Part shown: piece after piece, positions 1 through 8,173 of the stretch
Numbering within the stretch: position 1 is the first letter of the stretch
Layout: every line of letters begins with the position of its first letter
NCBI GenBank assembly: GCA_018622495.1
Contig: CP076021.1
Span: forward strand, 558,001 to 622,000
Length of the DNA stretch: 64,000 bases
From: Mycoplasmatota bacterium
GTDB taxonomy: Bacteria; Bacillota_I; Bacilli_A; Acholeplasmatales; Acholeplasmataceae
Direction of reading: 5' to 3'
Translations under genes and position numbers: made by a program
The notes under the pieces: model-generated
What the model saw: the letters and a program-made list of their open reading frames with translations, nothing else
What the model was told of the DNA's origin: nothing
Databases searched by the model: none

Positions 1-1
1 T

Positions 2-445
2 AAAACCAGCTTTGATGTCTTAGCTAAAAGATTTATAGAGTTATTTCAACCAAGAAGTTATCATGCTCCATTGCATAAAAATATTATAGAAACTGTTCAA
101 TATTTTAAATCTAAGGGTTATAAAAATATAGTGCTTTCAGCATCTGAAATAAACAATCTTAAAGCCCAATTAAAACACTTTAAGATTGATACTATTTTTG
201 ATGATATTTTAGGGACTTCTGATATACATGCAAAGGGTAAGGAAGACGTCGCAAAAAAATATATGGAATCTCATCATATTTCTGGTAAAAACAGTGTCAT
301 GATTGGGGATACTTTGCACGATGCAGAAATTGCTAAGATTTTAGGTGTAAAGCCAATTTTATTTACAAAAGGACATCAACATCCAACAAGACTTAAAGCA
401 TATGACACAATTGATCATTTTGATCAATTAAAGACATTACTATAA
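2..445 (+). CDS. HAD-family hydrolase, 5' truncated by window edge
   Basis: The reading frame is open from base 2, so the gene begins before the window; a TTG at 71 is only an internal codon. The visible part carries the C-terminal half of a haloacid dehalogenase-like phosphatase: a motif II region (VLSASE, about residues 47-52 of the visible frame) and the motif III/IV acidic loop GDTLHDAEIA followed by GVKPILFTKGHQ. The nucleophile motif DxDxT lies outside. Families with this layout are phosphoglycolate-phosphatase-like small-molecule phosphatases; the substrate cannot be told. It is followed 75 bases later by a DegV gene on the same strand with no clear terminator between them. Confidence 0.8.
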   Translation, partial: KTSFDVLAKRFIELFQPRSYHAPLHKNIIETVQYFKSKGYKNIVLSASEINNLKAQLKHFKIDTIFDDILGTSDIHAKGKEDVAKKYMESHHISGKNSVMIGDTLHDAEIAKILGVKPILFTKGHQHPTRLKAYDTIDHFDQLKTLL

Positions 446-520
446 AGTAATGCGTATTTTATGATAAGATATATTTATAATAAGGAAATTGAATTAAAAT
501 AAATAAGTGGAGAGGGATAT

Positions 521-1381
521 ATGAGCAAAATTGCAATTTTAACCTGTAGTAATGCAGGATTAGATTACTTGGATTTTCCTAAAGATATCACAATCTTAAG
601 ATCTGTGATACACTTTGGAAATAGTGAAAGTTTTAATGATTATATTGATATGGACGCTAAAACTTTTTATGAAAGAATAAAAGCAAATCCTGATGATATT
701 CCTAAGACTTCTTATGTTGCTTTAGGCCAAATGATTGAAATATTCGAGGGATTAAAAGAAAAAGGTTATGAAGAAGCAATTGTAGTGACGATTTCTTCTA
801 AATTATCTGGGTTATTTGAAGCAGTGAAACGTGCAGCAAATGAAGTTGATATTAAAGTCACTGTATTTGATTCTAAGACATTAGCATATGCTGAAGCATT
901 TATGGTTCTAGAAGCACATCGTTTAGCTAAAAAAGGAAAGAAAACACCTGCTATCATTAAACACTTAGAAAAAATAAGAGCAAATAATCAAGTGTATTTC
1001 GCTGTTGATACATTATTATATTTAGTTAAAAATGGACGATTAAGTAAACTTCAAGGTACATTAGGTACGATGTTACAACTTAAACCTTTATTAACGATTA
1101 ATCAAGAAGGTGTAGTTGAAACACTTGAAAAAATAAGAACGACACATAAAGCACAAAAACGTGTCATTGAAAAATATATAGAAGTTACAAAAAACATGAA
1201 TTGTATTACATATATTTCTCATGCACACGCAGATGATTATGTGGCTTGGTTTATTAAAGAACTTAAAGCAGTTTTTCCGAAAAGAGAAGTTATTGTTGCA
1301 TATTTAACACCTGTTGTCGGAGCACATACAGGACCAAAAGCACTTGGTTTAGGATATATTGATTTAGATGCATTAAAATAA
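521..1381 (+). CDS. DegV family fatty-acid-binding protein
   Basis: 286 residues, the usual DegV length. The start ATG follows a GGAGAGGG ribosome site by about five bases. The N-terminal domain opens with KIAILTCSNAGLDY and has the family's conserved region around PKTSYVALGQM and VVTISSKLSGLFEAV, where the Thr/Ser residues contact a fatty acid carboxylate; the second domain ends with YLTPVVGAHTGPKALGLGYI, the typical C-terminal HxGPxALG stretch. DegV/FakB proteins present exogenous fatty acids to a kinase (FakA) for phospholipid synthesis. That role is from the family; no fakA is next to it. The gene ends at a bidirectional terminator shared with the converging HAAS-protein gene. Confidence 0.9.
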   Translation: MSKIAILTCSNAGLDYLDFPKDITILRSVIHFGNSESFNDYIDMDAKTFYERIKANPDDIPKTSYVALGQMIEIFEGLKEKGYEEAIVVTISSKLSGLFEAVKRAANEVDIKVTVFDSKTLAYAEAFMVLEAHRLAKKGKKTPAIIKHLEKIRANNQVYFAVDTLLYLVKNGRLSKLQGTLGTMLQLKPLLTINQEGVVETLEKIRTTHKAQKRVIEKYIEVTKNMNCITYISHAHADDYVAWFIKELKAVFPKREVIVAYLTPVVGAHTGPKALGLGYIDLDALK

Positions 1382-1383
1382 TA

Positions 1384-1418
1384 AAAATGCCGATGAATTT
1401 CATCGGCATTATTTTTTT
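1384..1418 (+). terminator. Bidirectional intrinsic terminator between convergent genes
   Basis: Near-perfect hairpin AATGCCGATGAA / TTCATCGGCATT (1386-1397 and 1399-1410) followed by a T run on the plus strand and preceded by an A run that serves the minus strand. It separates the degV-type gene from the converging gene ending at 1417. Confidence 0.9.
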
Positions 1419-2388
1419 AATATTTAGGATTCTTTTTAACGGTCACAGTTTTTTGATCACTTAATATGCCAACCATTGGGATTAATAAGAAAGCTAACCA
1501 TGAGATATGAAACATTTGGAAGAAATATCCTGTTGAAAAGAATATGATAGTCGCAATAAACGGCATCACAGCTACCCATCTAAATTGTCCAGATAAAATG
1601 ATTGCAGTTACAGGTATCAGCAATAAGATTTGCCATGCATAAACCCAAGCATTTGGGGCATAAAATCCTACGAGTAAAAATGCGGTAATGTATAGTAATA
1701 CAAAAAATAGAATTGTTATGCCTTGTTTCGTGTAATGTTTATCTATACTAAAGTTTACAATATTTATATTAACCACGATAGGGAGTAAGAAACCTAATAA
1801 ACCAATAAGTGCTTGATCATGAACAACTGCCATATATAAATAGAAAGCAATTGCTGCAAAAAATGATAAAGCACGCATTAATGATTTAAAAGTTCGTTTA
1901 TAAAGAAGTCCTGAAATAGGAATGAGTAAAAATATTAACCATGTATATGGCCATTCTTCTGTGAAATAGCTTAGAAGAATGAACGCAATCAAAGCAATAA
2001 ATGGTGATAGACTCACTAACATTTTCTTCTTATTTTTACGACTTAAAACACCAGAAATAGGAATGAGTAAAAAGATAAGCCATGTAGGATGCCATGTTTG
2101 AGTTGTAAAACCAATGACCATAAAGATAATGGTTGCTAAAAATGGAGTTAATGCAACAAATTTATTATTTGATGATTTTGTGAAAATAAAAGTTAATGTA
2201 TCTTTTAAATCTTCATAAACATTTCTTGGTTCACCAAGTAATTCTCTAATTTCTTTATCGCTCATGTCTTTGTTAAGACCTTCGTCATATAATAAAGTAT
2301 AATCTGATAAGATTTCATCAATATCTTTTTCTGAAACTTGATGATTTTCTAATATATGTCTTAATTCATCTAAATATTCGTTTTTCAT
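1417..2388 (-). CDS. HAAS/DUF1700-like domain multi-pass membrane protein
   Basis: 323 residues. The first 65 residues are a soluble helical domain (KNEYLDELRHILENHQVSEKDIDEIL...IRELLGEPRNVYEDL) typical of HAAS/DUF1700 signalling modules; the rest is about nine to ten hydrophobic segments in which the phrase TWLIFLLIPISG recurs several times, suggesting internal duplication of a two-helix unit. Its start overlaps the stop of the PadR gene by four bases, so the two are translationally coupled. PadR regulators paired with HAAS membrane proteins are a common Bacillota arrangement thought to control envelope functions; the exact role is unknown. Confidence 0.75.
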   Translation of the reverse strand: MKNEYLDELRHILENHQVSEKDIDEILSDYTLLYDEGLNKDMSDKEIRELLGEPRNVYEDLKDTLTFIFTKSSNNKFVALTPFLATIIFMVIGFTTQTWHPTWLIFLLIPISGVLSRKNKKKMLVSLSPFIALIAFILLSYFTEEWPYTWLIFLLIPISGLLYKRTFKSLMRALSFFAAIAFYLYMAVVHDQALIGLLGFLLPIVVNINIVNFSIDKHYTKQGITILFFVLLYITAFLLVGFYAPNAWVYAWQILLLIPVTAIILSGQFRWVAVMPFIATIIFFSTGYFFQMFHISWLAFLLIPMVGILSDQKTVTVKKNPKY

Positions 2389-2702
2389 GTTGTTTGTCCT
2401 CCTAAGATTTTATTGACGCCTTTTAAGAATGTATACCATTCTTCCATATAGACAAGATATATTTCTACACCTTGATCTGTAATACGATAGTATTTTCTTG
2501 GTGCACCTTGATTTGTTGATTCGTAATAAGTGGTAAAGTAACCTTGGGCGGTAAGTCTTCGTAAAATTGGATAAACTGTATTTTCGTTAACATCAATGGT
2601 TGAAGATAATGATTCAATGACTTCAAATCCATACATGTCTTTTTCTTGAATCAGACTTAATACGCAAAGTTCTACAATACCTTTTTTGAATTGAGTATTC
2701 AT
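2385..2702 (-). CDS. PadR family transcriptional regulator
   Basis: 105 residues, PadR-s2 size. A winged helix runs through residues 10-75: CVLSLIQEKDMYGFEVIESLS then VNENTVYPILRRLTAQGYFTTY and the wing GAPRKYYRITDQG. The start follows AAGGAG. It is the first gene of a two-gene minus-strand operon with the HAAS membrane protein. Two copies of a dyad-containing 20-mer 33 bases apart in its promoter make autoregulation likely (see the regulatory entry). Confidence 0.9.
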   Translation of the reverse strand: MNTQFKKGIVELCVLSLIQEKDMYGFEVIESLSSTIDVNENTVYPILRRLTAQGYFTTYYESTNQGAPRKYYRITDQGVEIYLVYMEEWYTFLKGVNKILGGQTT

Positions 2703-2713
2703 TAAAAGTCTCC

Positions 2714-2770
2714 TTACTGTGTATCACACAATAATAATATATCACGTTACTGTGCAAAACACAATACCTA
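2714..2770 (-). promoter_or_regulatory. padR operon promoter with two operator copies
   Basis: Two near-identical boxes, TTACTGTGTATCACACAATA (2714-2733) and TTACTGTGCAAAACACAATA (2747-2766), each with a TGTG...CACA dyad, have the same orientation and sit 33 bases (about three helical turns) apart. On the minus strand a TTGTGT -35 and TATATT -10 with a 17-base spacer lie within and between the boxes, so occupancy would block RNA polymerase. That the PadR protein binds here is inference. Confidence 0.7.
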
Positions 2771-2820
2771 AAATAAAAAAAGTTTTTTATTATAATTCGA
2801 AAAATAAAAATCTTCCTGTC

Positions 2821-2849
2821 TTGTCTTTTTAAAAATACTATGATACTAT
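2821..2849 (+). promoter_or_regulatory. Promoter of the aromatic amino acid operon
   Basis: TTGTCT (2821-2826), 17-base spacer, TACTAT (2844-2849) with an extended -10 TG at 2841-2842. It lies about 30 bases upstream of the Tyr-rich leader peptide. Confidence 0.6.
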
Positions 2850-2875
2850 TTATACAAGCAAGAAAGGTGATTGCT

Positions 2876-2929
2876 ATGATGAAGTTATTGAAATCTGTTT
2901 TTTATTACGTATATTATTACCAAAAGTAG
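2876..2929 (+). CDS. Tyr/Phe-rich attenuator leader peptide
   Basis: A 17-codon ORF, MMKLLKSVFYYVYYYQK, ending in TAG. A good ribosome site (GAAAGGTGA, 2862-2870) precedes the ATG. Five Tyr codons and one Phe codon occur within seven consecutive codons (2900-2920). It sits between a promoter and an intrinsic terminator in front of an operon containing tyrA and DAHP synthase, the layout of pheA- or trp-type leader peptides. Ribosome stalling at Tyr codons would report on charged tRNA-Tyr. The coding call is from composition and position; no expression data. Confidence 0.8.
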   Translation: MMKLLKSVFYYVYYYQK

Positions 2930-2937
2930 AGGATTGC

Positions 2938-3032
2938 AAAGGCATTCCTTTTTGAGTGATGATTTATGAAAGGAAAGAGCCGATCAATGATTAATTTTTA
3001 TCCTTGAGGGTTGTTCCTCAGGGATTTTTTTA
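2938..3032 (+). terminator. Attenuator: alternative hairpins plus leader terminator
   Basis: The terminator is ATCCTTGAGG (3000-3009) paired with CCTCAGGGAT (3016-3025), one G-U pair, loop GTTGTT, then seven T. Upstream are competing elements: AAAGG/CCTTT (2938-2942 with 2947-2951), TTCCTTT/AAAGGAA (2945-2951 with 2969-2975), and AAGGA (2970-2974) able to pair with TCCTT (3001-3005), part of the terminator 5' arm. A ribosome at the leader stop codon would cover the first element. The regulatory logic is inferred from these pairings, not folded computationally. Confidence 0.75.
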
Positions 3033-3051
3033 TATCTAAAGGAGAAGAAAA

Positions 3052-4072
3052 ATGATTATTAAGATGAAAAAGGACTCAACAAGAAAACAATATGATAAAC
3101 TTGTTGCATTTCTAGAAGACAAAAACTTAGAAATTAAAGATGTAAGTAGTGAATTAGTTCAGATATTTGGTATTATTGGGGACACTTCAACTTTTGAACC
3201 AGAAGACTTAAAAGCATTTGATGGCGTTGATGAAGTGACGAGAGTTTCTACACCATTTAAGAAAGCAAGTAGAAGTTTTCATCCGTGAAGACTCTGTTAT
3301 TGAATTACGTAACGGTTTAAAAGTTGGTGGCGATCAATTTGTGATGATGGCTGGTCCATGTTCAGTTGAATCCGAAGATCAACTTAGAACAATTGCAAGA
3401 GAACTTAAAAAATCAGGTGTTAAAATTTTAAGAGGTGGCGCATATAAACCTAGAACTTCACCATATGCTTTTCAAGGATTAGAAGTTGAAGGGTTAAAAA
3501 TATTAAGAAAAGTTGCTGATGAATTTGATATGTTAGTTGTGACAGAACTTATGAGTCCTGATGTATTAGATGAATTTGAAACTTATGTTGATATTATTCA
3601 AATAGGTGCTAGAAATATGCAAAATTTCTCATTGCTAAAAGCTTTAGGGAAATCAACAAAACCTATATTACTTAAAAGAGGTATGGCAGCAACCATTCAA
3701 GAGTGGCTTATGTCAGCTGAATATATCATGGCATATGGTAATGATGATGTTATCTTATGTGAACGTGGCATAAGAACTTATGAAACATATACGAGAAATA
3801 CTTTAGATATTAGTTCAGTTTTAGCTGTTAAAGAATTATCACATTTACCAGTAATTATTGATCCAAGTCATGCCGCAGGACGTTGGAATATGATAGAAAG
3901 TTTATCTCTTGCAAGTTTAGCTGTTGGCGCACACGGTCTTATTGTAGAAGTACATCATGATCCAGAACATGCAATGAGTGATGGTGCACAATCATTAAAA
4001 CCTAAGAAATATGCAGAAATGGCTATAAAACTTGATAAAGTTTCGAAGGTATTAGATAAAAAACTTGTATGA
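3052..4072 (+). pseudogene. aroF: DAHP synthase (ferredoxin-like domain + barrel), one-base frame break
   Basis: First committed step of the shikimate pathway: PEP + erythrose 4-phosphate to DAHP. Frame one (3052-3288, start behind AAAGGAG) encodes the N-terminal ferredoxin-like regulatory domain, ending ...SRSFHP then TGA. Skipping one base at 3285-3289 continues directly as EDSVIELRNG...MMAGPCSVE, the type Ib catalytic barrel (RGGAYKPRTSPYAFQG, IGARNMQNF, LLKRG, DPSHAAGR, GAHGLIVEVH). Corrected, it is 339 residues, matching Thermotoga-type enzymes. In that family the N-terminal domain binds Tyr/Phe for feedback inhibition. As written the barrel piece would need its own start (GTG at 3341 or adjacent ATG codons). 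It could be an assembly error, a real frameshift or recoding. Confidence 0.85.
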
Positions 4073-4899
4073 GAATATTTATTGTAGGACTGGGTTTAAT
4101 AGGTGCATCTTATGCGGAAGGATTGCATTTAAAAGGGCATGAAATATATGCTTATAATCGCAGTCAAAATAAAGTAGAAAAAGCAATTGCAGAAGGCATA
4201 GTTGAAAAAGACAACGATTTAGATAAATTAACAATTTGTGATATTGTTATTTTATCTTTGTATCCTAAACATAATATTGAATTTATTCAAAAATATCGTT
4301 ATTTATTTAAAAGAGGACAATTAGTTACAGATGTTAGTGGTACGAAAACTTGGATGGTTAAAGAAATTGAAAATATTCTACCTGAAGGTATTACGTATAC
4401 ATCACATCATCCAATGGCAGGCAAAGAAACAAGTGGTTATGATTCAAAAGATTATCGTATATTTGAAAATGCGAATTTCGTGATAGTACCATCTAATAAA
4501 TCAGGAAAAAAAGATATATTAATTTTAAATCAAATCGCTAATGAACTTTCATTTGGGAAAATATTAACTGTTGATCCTAAAACACATGATCAATTAATTG
4601 CTTTTACATCGCAATTAACCCATATACTAGCAGTAACGTTAGTTAATGCTGATCACTATGATGAAACAAAAGATGCAACTGGTGACTCATATCGTGATTT
4701 AACTAGAATTGCTAAAATTAATGAAGAGATGTGGACAGAATTATTTTTAGAAAATAAACCAGCTTTATTAGGTGTTATAAGAGATTTTCAAAATGAACTT
4801 CAATATATGAAATCATTATTGCTTAGTGATGAAAAAGAAGCAATCATGGCTTATATGAAAAGTGCAAAAGAAAAGAGGAAAAGCTTTGACAAAGATTAA
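4069..4899 (+). CDS. tyrA: Prephenate dehydrogenase
   Basis: 276 residues. N-terminal Rossmann fold with FIVGLGLIGASYAEGL (residues 3-18) for NAD(P), then LVTDVSGTKTWMV and the substrate-site region TSHHPMAGKETSGY; the helical dimerisation domain contains LIAFTSQLTHILAVTL and the ATGDSYRDLTRIAK motif. It oxidatively decarboxylates prephenate to 4-hydroxyphenylpyruvate for tyrosine. The ATG overlaps the DAHP synthase stop (ATGA), so it is coupled. No ACT domain follows, so feedback would rest on the DAHP synthase N-domain and the leader attenuator. Confidence 0.93.
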   Translation: MRIFIVGLGLIGASYAEGLHLKGHEIYAYNRSQNKVEKAIAEGIVEKDNDLDKLTICDIVILSLYPKHNIEFIQKYRYLFKRGQLVTDVSGTKTWMVKEIENILPEGITYTSHHPMAGKETSGYDSKDYRIFENANFVIVPSNKSGKKDILILNQIANELSFGKILTVDPKTHDQLIAFTSQLTHILAVTLVNADHYDETKDATGDSYRDLTRIAKINEEMWTELFLENKPALLGVIRDFQNELQYMKSLLLSDEKEAIMAYMKSAKEKRKSFDKD

Positions 4900-5890
4900 T
4901 ATGCCAGATTATGACATAGTTGTAGGTCATCATGAAATGGATAAAATTGAATCTTATGTAAAAGATTTTTATCATTTTGATCAAGTGTTTATTTTAACTG
5001 ATGATCATGTTTTTGCATTGTATGAAGAAAAAATACAATCATGGTTTAATACATTTGATGTTAAGGTTTGTGTTATCCCTCATGGAGAAACATCTAAATC
5101 TTATCAAGTATATTTAAGTGCTATCGAGGATTTAATTAAACAAGGTATAAAAAGACAACATTTACTCATTGCTTTAGGTGGAGGTGTAGTAGGAGATCTT
5201 GCAGGCTTTATTGCATCAACACTTTATAGAGGTGTTCCCTTTATGCAAATACCTACCTCATTGCTTGCGATGGTTGATAGCAGTATTGGTGGAAAAGTAG
5301 GTATAGATCTTGATTTAGGCAAAAATCTCATTGGTTCGTTTTATCAACCAAAGAAAGTCATTATAGATCCAATGTTTTTATCAACACTACCATTAGAGGA
5401 ATATCAAAATGGTATGGCTGAAATGATTAAATCTGGACTTATTGGAGATAAAGATTTGTATCACTATTTTATGGATCATAGGACAGTAACAGAAAAAGAA
5501 ATCATTCAAACAATTCAGGTGAAAAGAAATGTTGTTTTAATTGATCCTTATGATAAAAAAGAACGTATGTTTTTGAATTTTGGACACTCATATGGACACG
5601 CGATTGAAAAGAAAACAGCATATAAAAAATATAAGCATGGTCAAGCAATAAGCTATGGCATGTTAATCGCCTTACAAAAAGGTATATCATTGAATATTAC
5701 ACCTTCGTATTTGTATGAAGAAGTTAAACAAATATTACTAAAAAATAGTTTAGTAAAAGAACCGTTATTAGAAGCAATTGATTTTGAAGATGAACTAAAA
5801 TATGACAAGAAAAATATGGCAGATGGATTTCATTTTATTTTGATAGAAAATGTAGGAAAAGCAGTCATTAAAAAAATAAAGATAGGTTGA
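4886..5890 (+). CDS. aroB: 3-dehydroquinate synthase (TTG start)
   Basis: Cyclises DAHP to 3-dehydroquinate with NAD and a divalent metal. The best start is the TTG at 4886, six bases after AGAGGA, giving 334 residues; an ATG at 4901 has no ribosome site. Visible motifs: the glycine-rich IALGGGVVGDLAGFIASTLYRGVPFMQIPTS split around residues 95-125, MVDSSIGGKVGID, the metal ligand region EMIKSGLIGD and NFGHSYGHAIEK. It overlaps tyrA by 14 bases and is followed four bases later by aroA. Confidence 0.93.
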   Translation: MTKINMPDYDIVVGHHEMDKIESYVKDFYHFDQVFILTDDHVFALYEEKIQSWFNTFDVKVCVIPHGETSKSYQVYLSAIEDLIKQGIKRQHLLIALGGGVVGDLAGFIASTLYRGVPFMQIPTSLLAMVDSSIGGKVGIDLDLGKNLIGSFYQPKKVIIDPMFLSTLPLEEYQNGMAEMIKSGLIGDKDLYHYFMDHRTVTEKEIIQTIQVKRNVVLIDPYDKKERMFLNFGHSYGHAIEKKTAYKKYKHGQAISYGMLIALQKGISLNITPSYLYEEVKQILLKNSLVKEPLLEAIDFEDELKYDKKNMADGFHFILIENVGKAVIKKIKIG

Positions 5891-5894
5891 TAAT

Positions 5895-7157
5895 ATGGAT
5901 ATAAGTATTAAACCAAAATCACTTGAAGGTGAAATTGAAGTCATAGCATCTAAATCTTTATCACATCGTTATGTGATAGCTGCAGCACTTTCGAAAGAGA
6001 AAAGTGTTATTTCTAACGTATTAAAATCTAAAGATTTAGAAGCAACAAAAAATGCTTTAAGTGCTCTAGGGGCATCATTTGATAAAGATATGATATATCC
6101 TGTAGATTTAAATCTTCGCGTGCATAAAGTAAATGTATTTGAGTCTGGTTCAACACTTAGATTTATGATACCCATTTTTATGTTACAAACAAATGAAGTA
6201 GAAATTCATGGTATGCATAGACTAGTAGATAGACCTTTAGATGTTTATGATCGACTATTTGAAAACAAAAAAGTTACATTTAAGCATTTAGATGAAAACC
6301 ATCAATTACCAGTTTTAATTAAAGGGAAAATAAAAGGTGGACATTTTCCTCTTAGAGGAGATGTCAGTTCTCAATTTATTAGTGGTCTATTGTTTGCATT
6401 ACCTTTAACCGGTAGAGATTCGGTCATTGAATTAACATCTCCATTAGAATCAAAAGGATATGTGGATTTAACACTTGATGTTCTACGTGAATTCGGTATT
6501 CATATATTAAGAGTTGATCAGTATATATATATTAAAGGTGGACAAAAATATCAAGCAAAGAATGCAATTGTTGAAGGAGATTTCTCACAATCCGCTTTCT
6601 GGTTTGTTGCTGGTTTAATTGGTAAAAAACAACTTGTTTTAAAACATTTAAATCAAGATAGTCTACAAGGTGATAAAGAAATTGTTGATATTTTATTACG
6701 TATGGGTGCAAATATTAAATATAAGGATGGCAACTACATCGTTAATCCAACAAAAACAAAAGGAACAACAATTGATTTATCCCAAGTACCAGATCTTGGT
6801 CCAATGCTGATGGGATTAGCAGCTCTTAGTGATGGTGTAACTACATTTATTAACTATGAAAGACTTAGAATCAAAGAATCTGATAGAGTTGAAGCAATGA
6901 AGGATGTCTTATCTAGATTTGGTGTTGAGATGAAAGAATTCCATGATAAAATTGAAATAGAAGGTAAGTCTCAATTAAATGGACATATAGAAATCGATAC
7001 ATTTAATGATCATCGTATTGCTATGGCAGCATCAGTGCTTGCAATAAGAGCGAAAGATAATGTGATTATTAAAGGTGCGGAATGTGTTGAAAAATCTTAT
7101 CCAGTATTTTTTGAGGAATATAAAAAATTAGGTGGCGATATCAATGAAATTAGATGA
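5895..7157 (+). CDS. aroA: 5-enolpyruvylshikimate-3-phosphate synthase
   Basis: 420 residues, the two-domain EPSP synthase. It transfers the enolpyruvyl group of PEP to shikimate 3-phosphate. Visible: SKSLSHRYVIAAAL near the N-terminus (usual PSKS site, here ASKS), GSTLRFMIPIF (residues 80-90), SSQFISGLLFALPL, the domain-crossover GDFSQSAFWFVAGL, and the C-terminal LRIKESDRVEAM and FNDHRIAMA. The usual glycine motif before the TLRF arginine reads ESGSTLRF rather than GNAGTA/TxxR. I cannot assign glyphosate class with confidence. It overlaps the chorismate mutase start by 14 bases. Confidence 0.93.
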   Translation: MDISIKPKSLEGEIEVIASKSLSHRYVIAAALSKEKSVISNVLKSKDLEATKNALSALGASFDKDMIYPVDLNLRVHKVNVFESGSTLRFMIPIFMLQTNEVEIHGMHRLVDRPLDVYDRLFENKKVTFKHLDENHQLPVLIKGKIKGGHFPLRGDVSSQFISGLLFALPLTGRDSVIELTSPLESKGYVDLTLDVLREFGIHILRVDQYIYIKGGQKYQAKNAIVEGDFSQSAFWFVAGLIGKKQLVLKHLNQDSLQGDKEIVDILLRMGANIKYKDGNYIVNPTKTKGTTIDLSQVPDLGPMLMGLAALSDGVTTFINYERLRIKESDRVEAMKDVLSRFGVEMKEFHDKIEIEGKSQLNGHIEIDTFNDHRIAMAASVLAIRAKDNVIIKGAECVEKSYPVFFEEYKKLGGDINEIR

Positions 7158-7404
7158 CTTGAGATTGGAAATTAATCAAATTGATGAAGAAATGCTCGCA
7201 TTGTTTGAAAAAAGAATGGAAGTTGCTAAAAAAATCGGATTATATAAGAAAGAACATCATTTACCGGTTTTAGATCAATCAAGAGAAAAACAACTTTTAG
7301 AAATGATGAAACAAAAAGTGAATCATAAAGAATTAATATCATTTTATGAAACATTTTTGATTCATTTAATGTCCTTATCTAAGGCATATCAAAGTGAATC
7401 ATAA
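7144..7404 (+). CDS. AroQ-type chorismate mutase
   Basis: 86 residues, all-helical AroQ fold: LDDLRLEINQIDEEMLALFEKRMEVAKKIGLYKKEHHLPVLDQSREKQLL (described by positions 2-51), with the catalytic Arg (DLRLEI), Arg (EKRMEVAKKIG) and Lys (KKIGLYK) positions, and Glu/Arg in DQSREK. It converts chorismate to prephenate, the substrate of the TyrA upstream. I chose the ATG at 7144 over 7132 because it begins the conserved helix and follows GGTGGCGAT. It overlaps aroA and the next gene, aroE. Confidence 0.9.
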   Translation: MKLDDLRLEINQIDEEMLALFEKRMEVAKKIGLYKKEHHLPVLDQSREKQLLEMMKQKVNHKELISFYETFLIHLMSLSKAYQSES

Positions 7405-8173
7405 ATTTGGACTCATAGGCCATCATATTTCTTATAGTTTATCTTCTGAAATTCATGAAGCCATTGGTAAAATTATTGGTGATCAAATCACATATGATTT
7501 AATTGACATTGAACCTACTGAAATTAAAACATATATCAAATATTTAAAAGAAAATCGCTATGACGGATTTAATATAACTAAACCATATAAAGAAATTATT
7601 TTATCTTATGTTGATGAATTATCAGAAACAGCTAAAAAAACTAAAGCTGTCAACACAATATATATGAAAGATAATAAAATTATAGGTGATAATACTGATG
7701 TTTATGGATTTTGGTATTTGCTTTCTTATTACCGAATTAATATTGAACGTAAAAATGTTTTAGTATTAGGAACGGGTGGTGCAGCAAAAGCTATACATCA
7801 AGTATTACTTAATGCAAATGCAAACGTTAAATTTGCTTCAAGACACCCACGTGACGATGGAGCAATGAAAATGATTCATTATAAAGATATAATAGCAGCT
7901 CAATATGATATTTTTATTAATGCTACACCTATTGGTACATATCCGAATGTTGAAGATTGTGTACTTGCTAAAGATGAGATCACCCATCAAATCTTAATTG
8001 ATCTTATATATAGACCGAAAGAAACAAAACTTATGAGCTATGCAGATAAAGCATATAATGGATTTATCATGTTACTTGCTCAAGCAGTTAAAAGTGAAAT
8101 GTTATGGTTAAATAACGATTTAGATATACATGAAATTATAGATGAATTATTGGAAGTGATAGAATATGAATAG
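7394..8173 (+). CDS. aroE: Shikimate dehydrogenase (GTG start)
   Basis: 259 residues. NADPH-dependent reduction of 3-dehydroshikimate. Substrate domain: FGLIGHHISYSLSSEIHEAIG (residues 5-25), GFNITKPYKEIIL with catalytic Lys (the usual NVTxPxK), AVNTIY, NTDVYGF. Cofactor domain: VLVLGTGGAAKAIHQVL and INATPIGTYP. The frame opens with GTG inside the last codons of the mutase gene; AAGG lies about ten bases upstream. Neither dehydroquinate dehydratase, which makes its substrate, nor shikimate kinase, which uses its product, is in the operon. Confidence 0.93.
   Translation: MNHKFGLIGHHISYSLSSEIHEAIGKIIGDQITYDLIDIEPTEIKTYIKYLKENRYDGFNITKPYKEIILSYVDELSETAKKTKAVNTIYMKDNKIIGDNTDVYGFWYLLSYYRINIERKNVLVLGTGGAAKAIHQVLLNANANVKFASRHPRDDGAMKMIHYKDIIAAQYDIFINATPIGTYPNVEDCVLAKDEITHQILIDLIYRPKETKLMSYADKAYNGFIMLLAQAVKSEMLWLNNDLDIHEIIDELLEVIEYE

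Noticed and set aside
2930-3050. T-box riboswitch upstream of the aromatic operon
   Set aside because: No T-box sequence (AGGGTGGNACCGCG) or specifier-loop stem; the region is short and fully described by a leader peptide and terminator.
3280-3300. prfB-like programmed +1 frameshift in DAHP synthase as the main call
   Set aside because: The site is CCG-TGA without an upstream Shine-Dalgarno stimulator, and many other frame breaks in the window point to sequence error; kept only as a possibility.
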